DNA from: Chrysophaeum taylorii
Taxonomy: Eukaryota > Sar > Pelagophyceae > Pelagomonadales > Pelagomonadaceae
Reading direction: 5' to 3'
Assembly: GCA_029834535.1 (NCBI GenBank)
Contig: JAQMWT010000355.1
Span: 1-54,618 of the forward strand
DNA: 54,618 nt
The notes under the pieces were generated by a model. That model had not been told where the DNA came from. It did no database searches and saw nothing but the letters and a program-made list of their open reading frames with translations. Shown here piece after piece: positions 50,225 through 54,618 of this stretch. How positions within the stretch are numbered: the stretch's first letter is position 1; each line of letters starts with the position of its first letter. Both the position numbers and the translations under genes were made by a program.

Positions 50225-50556
50225 TTGTCGAGGCGGAGCTCCTCGCCGCTAGCTTGGATGTCGCGGGCGTACTGCAGGAGGGCGTCGACAACCTCACGAG
50301 GGGAACCAGAGATGACGCCGTCGTCCATGCCAAATCGGGCGTAGCCGGCACATGAACGTAAGCGGGTGTCAAGGCCTGTGCGGCGTCATGCGTTGCCAGA
50401 CAGTACGCCGGTGGATAGGTGGGGTCGCCTTGCTGGCCGCCTTCTTGAGAGTCGAAGGGGGCGCGATCGAGGCCGGTGGGGCCGTGGAGGGCCACCCGAC
50501 GAGTTGTCCCTCGATTTAGGGTAAGGATCAGGTAGGCCCGCGAGCCAGGCAGGCAT
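50095..50556 (-). pseudogene. LINE reverse transcriptase core
   Basis: AYLILTLNRGTTRRVALHG and FDSQEGGQQGDPTYPPAYCL, the conserved motif around GxxQGDP in LINE RTs, in frame 50567-50145; then in another frame ARFGMDDGVISGSPREVVD, the ADD active-site box (here MDD), and RLDKCVAFCP. The motif A Asp, which should lie upstream, is missing because of the foreign insertion at 50556-51475. Confidence 0.82.
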
Positions 50557-51110
50557 TGATCCTCCAAGCCGTCTACGGCGACCCGCAGACTGTTTCCAGG
50601 ACCCGCGGCGGCTCTTTCAGCGCGCCATTCTCACGCCCCGTCGAAACGATGTTGTCGATGCAACGCGCGCATGACCGCAGCCTTTTTCCCGGAGACGAGG
50701 CGTCGGAGTTCTTTCGGGCGATAGGTTGGGTCGAAGACGACGCCTCGCTCTCAAGAGTCGAGTTTTGAACTCCTGACAACCAACGGCATGCTGACTTTGA
50801 TCGCGAGCTTAAAGTCTTCGCAACCTCGACCCGTCGCACGGCCACTGCAACGTACCAGATACATGATCGATCGTGTCGTTGTCACCGAGGCTCCTCCAAC
50901 CTGTATCCCTTAAGGCCCGCCGACGCCAAACGATCACCAAGAGCCAGGGCCAGACGCCCCGCGAGGTCGGCGTCCTCTTGGCGAAGCCCGTCTTCTGCCA
51001 CGTCCAGCTCTACGTGGCTCTCTGTCGATCGGCAACCCCGAGGATAACCTCTTCTTGGTCGACGACTCCACCCTACCCCACACGTGCTGCGCAATACCGA
51101 TAAGCTCATG
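50556..51110 (+). pseudogene. Helitron/Pif1 helicase, C-terminal fragment
   Basis: Plus strand, several frames. LRNLDPSHGHCN (Pif1/Helitron: lRNLdp..GLcNGTR) at about 50818-50855, then ITKSQGQTPREVGVLLAKPV with FCHVQLYVALCR (family: aMTINKSQGQT...VGvyLp.PVF.HGQLYVAlSR) at about 50930-51025. Upstream, DEASEFFRAIGWV may belong to the same domain. These are helicase motifs V and VI near the end of the RepHel protein. It disrupts the LINE RT. Confidence 0.8.
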
Positions 51111-51122
51111 CCCACGCGCACT

Positions 51123-51475
51123 ATAGGCTTACTGGGACCAGGGGAACTTACTGGAACCAGGTGAACTTACTGGGTGTAGAGATTGGGACAACGTGAACCT
51201 AGTGACCAGGTGAACTTACTGGGACCAGGTGAACTTACTGGGGCTTTTAGAGTAAACTCAAAGCTTAGCGGCGTGTGCGGATCAAAGCAGCTTAGATTGG
51301 CGGGGGTGAGAGCGACGAGCTCGAAGGAGAGTGGGTGTGGGTTTATGCCGAACTTACTGGGGTTACAGATTGGGTTTACGCCGAATTTGCTGGGGTTAGA
51401 GATTGGGACTAGGTGAACTTAACAGAAAAAGGTGAACTTGCTGGGGTTAGAAATTGGGACTAGTTGAACTTACTG
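51123..51475 (+). repeat. Irregular tandem repeat, GGTGAACTTACTGG type
   Basis: About a dozen imperfect copies of GGTGAACTTACTGGGACCA and relatives (CCGAACTTACTGGGGTTA, GATTGGGACTAGGTGAACTT) with spacers. Between the Helitron fragment and the resumed LINE; may be Helitron-associated. Confidence 0.75.
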
Positions 51476-52246
51476 GCCTGCACTTGTAATACCAGTCAGG
51501 AAGAGCTCCATGAACGAACAAGGTCTCAAGGTTGTCGATTTTGTCCGTCGCCGAGCGTGCCTTGACGTTGCTCGGGAAGGGCTGGGCGAAAACGGAGAGG
51601 AATTCATTGCGGCACTGGTCGGGGCCCACGCCAGCCTTCGGCCGGAGCGTGCGGTAAGTTTCACGCAGGGCGACCGAGAGTGTGGCGAGCCCTTGCGGGT
51701 GGTTGGAGAAAGCGTGAAGGTCCTCCCTGCGAGCAGGATGTTTGGACACGAGTTGGCGCATGACGTCTGGGTGGCATAGGTCGGCGATGCCCAGGCTGGT
51801 GAAAATACGGCATGCCCGAGAGAGGTCGCCAGATTCAGCGAGTCGCAATGCACGAAGTGCACGAAGTGCGTCCGTGTCATCGTCGGGGGCCGCCCGTGAG
51901 CGTACATGGGAGCGCACGCGAGTCACGTCGTGGAGGTAGCCGTCAATGAGGAGGTCGTAACGCCCTGCGGCGAAGGCTGCAAAGCGGTCAGTGAGCACGT
52001 CGGGCCGACGGGCGCCGCCTCGTGGTGCTCGCCGAAGAAGTAGGCTGTGAAGGCTCATGTACCAAAGGAGGGCACGGTCACGAGCGTTATCGGAAGTGGC
52101 GTCTTCAAACCATGAACACACCTCGGCCATTGCGCACGCCCATGCCTCGCGGAATTGGGCGGGAATGGTGCGAATGCAAGAGCACGGCGATATAATGAGG
52201 TCTTTGATGGAGACCTCGTCGATCGCAGAGCGCAAATCGCGCAGGT
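51476..52246 (-). pseudogene. LINE reverse transcriptase N-terminal region
   Basis: 262-residue frame: RALLWYMSLHSLLLRRAPRG, then LRLAESGDLSRACRIF, a helical region, LRETYRTLRPKAGVGPDQCR (p.k..G.Dg) and LETLFVHGALPDWYYKC. This matches the beginning of RTs in LINEs of many algae and protists. The frame runs into the tandem repeat at 51475. Confidence 0.8.
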
Positions 52247-53200
52247 CACGTGGACGGCGTGTCGGGAGGGAGGGGGCTGGCCATGATGACGTAGGGTGGG
52301 CGGGGGCAACAGACGGTGGCGCCGAATGTGACCGTGGCCCAATGGGAGAAATGCCAGGAGACGCGCTCGTGGAGGCTGCAGCCGTGACAGGGGTGTTGCG
52401 GTGGCTGGTGGCAGGGGCAGGGGCGCGGCGGTTGCCGGCGGCAGCGGCGGGGGTGGAGGGGTGCTAGTAGTGGGGTGGTCCGGGTGCCAGCGGCAGGGGT
52501 GTTGCGGTTGTCTGTTGCATTCGCAGTGCGGTTGCCAGACGCAGTGGTGCGGCGGTTGCCAGCGGGAGGGGTGGTAGGGGTGTTGCGGGTGCCAGTGGAT
52601 CGCGTGCGGGAGCCAATGTGGGAGAGGCGGGCGGCACGGGCAGCTTGAGCAGCGTGGGCGGCAGCGCGATGGGCGAGGTAAGCGTCGGCGCTGGCAGCAG
52701 CGGCGGCGGCCCGTCCCGCGTCGAGTTGAGTGCCGCAGCAGCGGCAGCAGCAGCGTGCATAGCGGCGATGGCGTTCCGCAGCAGCAGCGGCTCGAGCGGG
52801 GCGGCGTCGCGCATACGCGCTCGAATGCGATATCGGGCGGTAGTGGCGGCAAGGGCTGCAGCAAGGGAAAATGCGATGGGTGCGGCAGCGCGGACCTGGG
52901 GGAGAGAGTGCACAGACACCCAGCGTTGATGAGGGCGGACCATGCGTATAGGACTGCGGCAGTTGGGGCACGGCGGAAGGCGCGCGCGGTTGGTGGGCGC
53001 CACGTCAGGGTCGCCTTGGTCGCCGGCGAGGTTGCTTAGCGCCCACTGACCAACGCAGGCGTGGTGCAGGACCACGCGACAGCAGCGGACTTGGCAACGG
53101 GTAAAGCAAGGGCTGGAGCATATAGGACAAGCGCGGTCCCGGAGGTAGCTGACATAGCGGCCAGCCGTGTGGCGCAGGAAGCGGCGGATTATTGCCAGGG
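52247..53200 (-). CDS. LINE N-terminal protein: RING finger and linker
   Basis: Open frame (53291-52464) encoding RACPICSSPCFTRCQVRCC, RVVLHHACVGQW and PPCPNCRSPIRMV: C-x2-C ... C ... H-x-x-C ... C-x2-C with an aromatic after the sixth ligand, the RING (E3 ligase) arrangement, at about 53130-52950. Then comes an Ala-rich helix and a Pro/Thr/Leu linker of low complexity. RING domains bind E2 enzymes or act as structural zinc clusters; which of these applies here is unknown. Zinc fingers at the N-terminus of LINEs usually bind nucleic acid. Confidence 0.7.
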
Positions 53201-54618
53201 ATCGACGAGCACGTAATCGCTTCCAGGCTCGAAATTGGTGCTGAAGAAGGGCCGCTGCGTAGTGGAGTGGCGGGCCAGGAGTCTGGCGCAAGGCCGCGAC
53301 GCGGTTCTGCCGGGCAGCACGTGCTTGAGCGTGTTGAGCGCGGGTGCGTATAACGCGGGCGACATCCGGATGTGCAGAGTTGGTGCATGCGCGTGAAGGC
53401 GAGGCAGATAGCGGCGGATGAGGGGTAGGTGACGGGCCCGAGGGTGGCGATCAATTTGGCGTGGATGTGGCAGACGCCGGGGAAGTATTGGTGGCAGTGG
53501 GTGTGACGGACTGTGTGGGCGTAGCAGGTGAGCGACGGGCACGGAGGTGCTGCCGAGCGCGAACAAAGCGCTGAAGACGGAGCGCGGCGGTGTGACGTGG
53601 CTGACCAGGAGCGCGGCGCAGGGTCGCAACGAGGTTCTGTCGGGCAGCACGTGCAAGAGTATGCTGAGCGCGACTTCGGGCAGCACGAGCGGTGGACGAG
53701 AAAGTAGAGTGTAGAGGGTCGGAGGCAGAGCCGGTTGTGGTGGCGGAGGGGGAGTTGACGAGGTCTGGGTCGCGGAGGCGGGCGGCGAGTGAGCCGGTGT
53801 GGCCGCAGCAGACGACGGAGGGCTGTCGGTAGCGAGAGCTCCCTGGGTTGAGTCCGTGCGCGAAACTGGCGCTGGAGAAGAGTTGCAGCGTGGTGGCGAG
53901 ACTGACCAGGATCGTGGCGCCGAGCTGCGACGAGGCTCAGCCGGGCTGCACGCGCCTGGGCGTGTAGATGTTGTGCGTGCAGCGCGGCGACCGCTGGCAA
54001 AGTGGGATGGGTGCAGGCTCGAGCACGATCGGTAGGCAAGGCGTGGAGACGCGGTAGGGGGCGTGCGACGAGCCAGGAGCCTCGACAGAGGGCGAAGGCG
54101 TTGGCGTGGGTGCGGGAGATGGCGGAGAGATGTCAGGGCAGCGTGCGCGGGAACCGGTGGCGAAGGATGGTCGACCTCAAGGTCCATGTCCGTGCCGGTG
54201 GGAAGAGGGTGTGTGCCAGAGGGGAGGTTCTCGGCGGCAATGTGGGTGGACATGAAGGACGGTTCGAGGTCCATAGGCGCAGGCTCGAGTGGTACGGGGT
54301 CATGAACTGTGGCGGAGGACCGCTGGCGGTGTGGGCGGCGGCGACGCGATGCAGGAGAGTTTTCGGCAGAGGGGCCGGGAGGGTGGGTGGCTGGCGCCGT
54401 GGTGGGTATTGGGAGGGGCCCCGCGTTCGGTGGAGGCGCGATGTCCGTAGCAACAGACCCGATGGTGGCGCGCGGCGGCGGGGGCCATGGCGGCGCGGTG
54501 CCGGTGTCGCAGCGGGCGGAGGGGGAGTCGCATTGGTGGGTTCCCGACGGCGAGGGAGGGGGAGTAGCGGACCCTGCCTCCGATGATCCAGGTCCATAGC
54601 CACAGGCCCAGGAGGTGT
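53200..54618 (-). pseudogene. LINE N-terminal region with three IQ-like repeats
   Basis: Three copies of the pattern ARAARxxxVAxLRxxPGxxx HxAAxxLQxxFRAxxxxR at about 53985-53860, 53665-53530 and 53335-53200, spaced roughly 320 bp. The core LQxxFRAxxxxR resembles calmodulin-binding IQ motifs (IQxxxRGxxxR), but with Ala for Gly and the last Arg one position late. Copies 2 and 3 share the frame of the RING finger with a TGA between them; copy 1 is in another frame. The part beyond 54000 is Pro/Arg-rich and without recognisable motif; the start is not in the window. Confidence 0.5.

Larger units (their letters stand above)
48130..54618 (-). mobile_element. Non-LTR retrotransposon (LINE) with RING finger and restriction-like endonuclease
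   Basis: Minus strand, GC-rich. From right to left: basic/Pro-rich region with IQ-like repeats, RING finger, low-complexity Ala/Pro/Thr linker, RT N-terminal region, (interruption), RT core, thumb, Cys cluster and a PD-(D/E)XK-type endonuclease signature. It is frameshifted in several places, and the segment 50556-51475 is foreign. The 5' end lies beyond the window. Confidence 0.85.

Noticed and set aside
51123..51475. Regular-looking GGTGAACTTACTGG repeats suggesting a CRISPR array.
   Set aside because: Units and spacers are irregular, the spacers are related to one another, and the setting is a eukaryotic transposon.

Overview
This window is a dense nest of transposable elements from an intron-containing eukaryotic nuclear genome. 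The evidence for a eukaryote is Ty3/gypsy and Ty1/copia polyproteins with LTRs and target-site duplications (TSDs), a LINE-type reverse transcriptase, hAT, MULE-like and Helitron pieces, and short GT..AG introns (49, 55, 55 and 76 nt) that rejoin reading frames exactly. I see no rRNA, no convincing tRNA, no CRISPR array and no gene that is clearly a host gene. The species cannot be fixed from the sequence; an alga or another protist is my guess. Nearly every coding region is broken by frameshifts, stops or nested insertions.

Layout: 1-7940 Ty3/gypsy copy A (+; its 5' end lies outside). 7941-9451 the 5' LTR, leader and gag of copy C (-), which A abuts. 9452-10814 a coiled-coil ORF (-) and spacer. 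10815-10989 retroposon H1. 11064-16407 copia I (-; TSD GGCAG) holding H2. 16538-21778 copia J (+; TSD TCTAC). 21784-22323 a hAT C-terminus (-). 22324-29194 a diverged gypsy D (+) whose LTR holds H3 and whose gag-pro region holds a small TIR transposon. 29195-30500 a zinc-finger MULE-like gene (+). 30790-32080 a hAT N-terminal half (-). 32264-40730 gypsy copy B (-; two 323-bp LTRs, TSD CCTGT), inserted in a MULE-like element full of TGTCATTTGGTCAC repeats (about 32118-44660). 44626-46031 a proline-rich ORF (-). 46116-47767 gypsy fragment G (+). 48130-54618 a LINE (-) split by a Helitron helicase remnant.

The most important observation is that the gypsy family carries a complete-looking C5-cytosine DNA methyltransferase. 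It forms the N-terminal part of the second ORF, directly before reverse transcriptase. Motifs I, II, IV, VI, VIII, IX and X can be read in the canonical order in copies A and B, and a decayed version is present in the diverged family D. Element order is LTR, primer site, leader ORF, gag (coiled coil, capsid, Cys/His knuckle), protease-like domain, then in the -1 frame methyltransferase, RT, RNase H, integrase with GPF module, a C-terminal domain, and LTR. Capture of DNA methyltransferases by retrotransposons has been reported in dinoflagellates and charophyte algae; whether this is the same lineage or a separate capture needs a phylogeny.

A second unusual element is the LINE: IQ-like repeats and a RING finger upstream of RT, and a PD-(D/E)XK-type endonuclease signature at the C-terminus.
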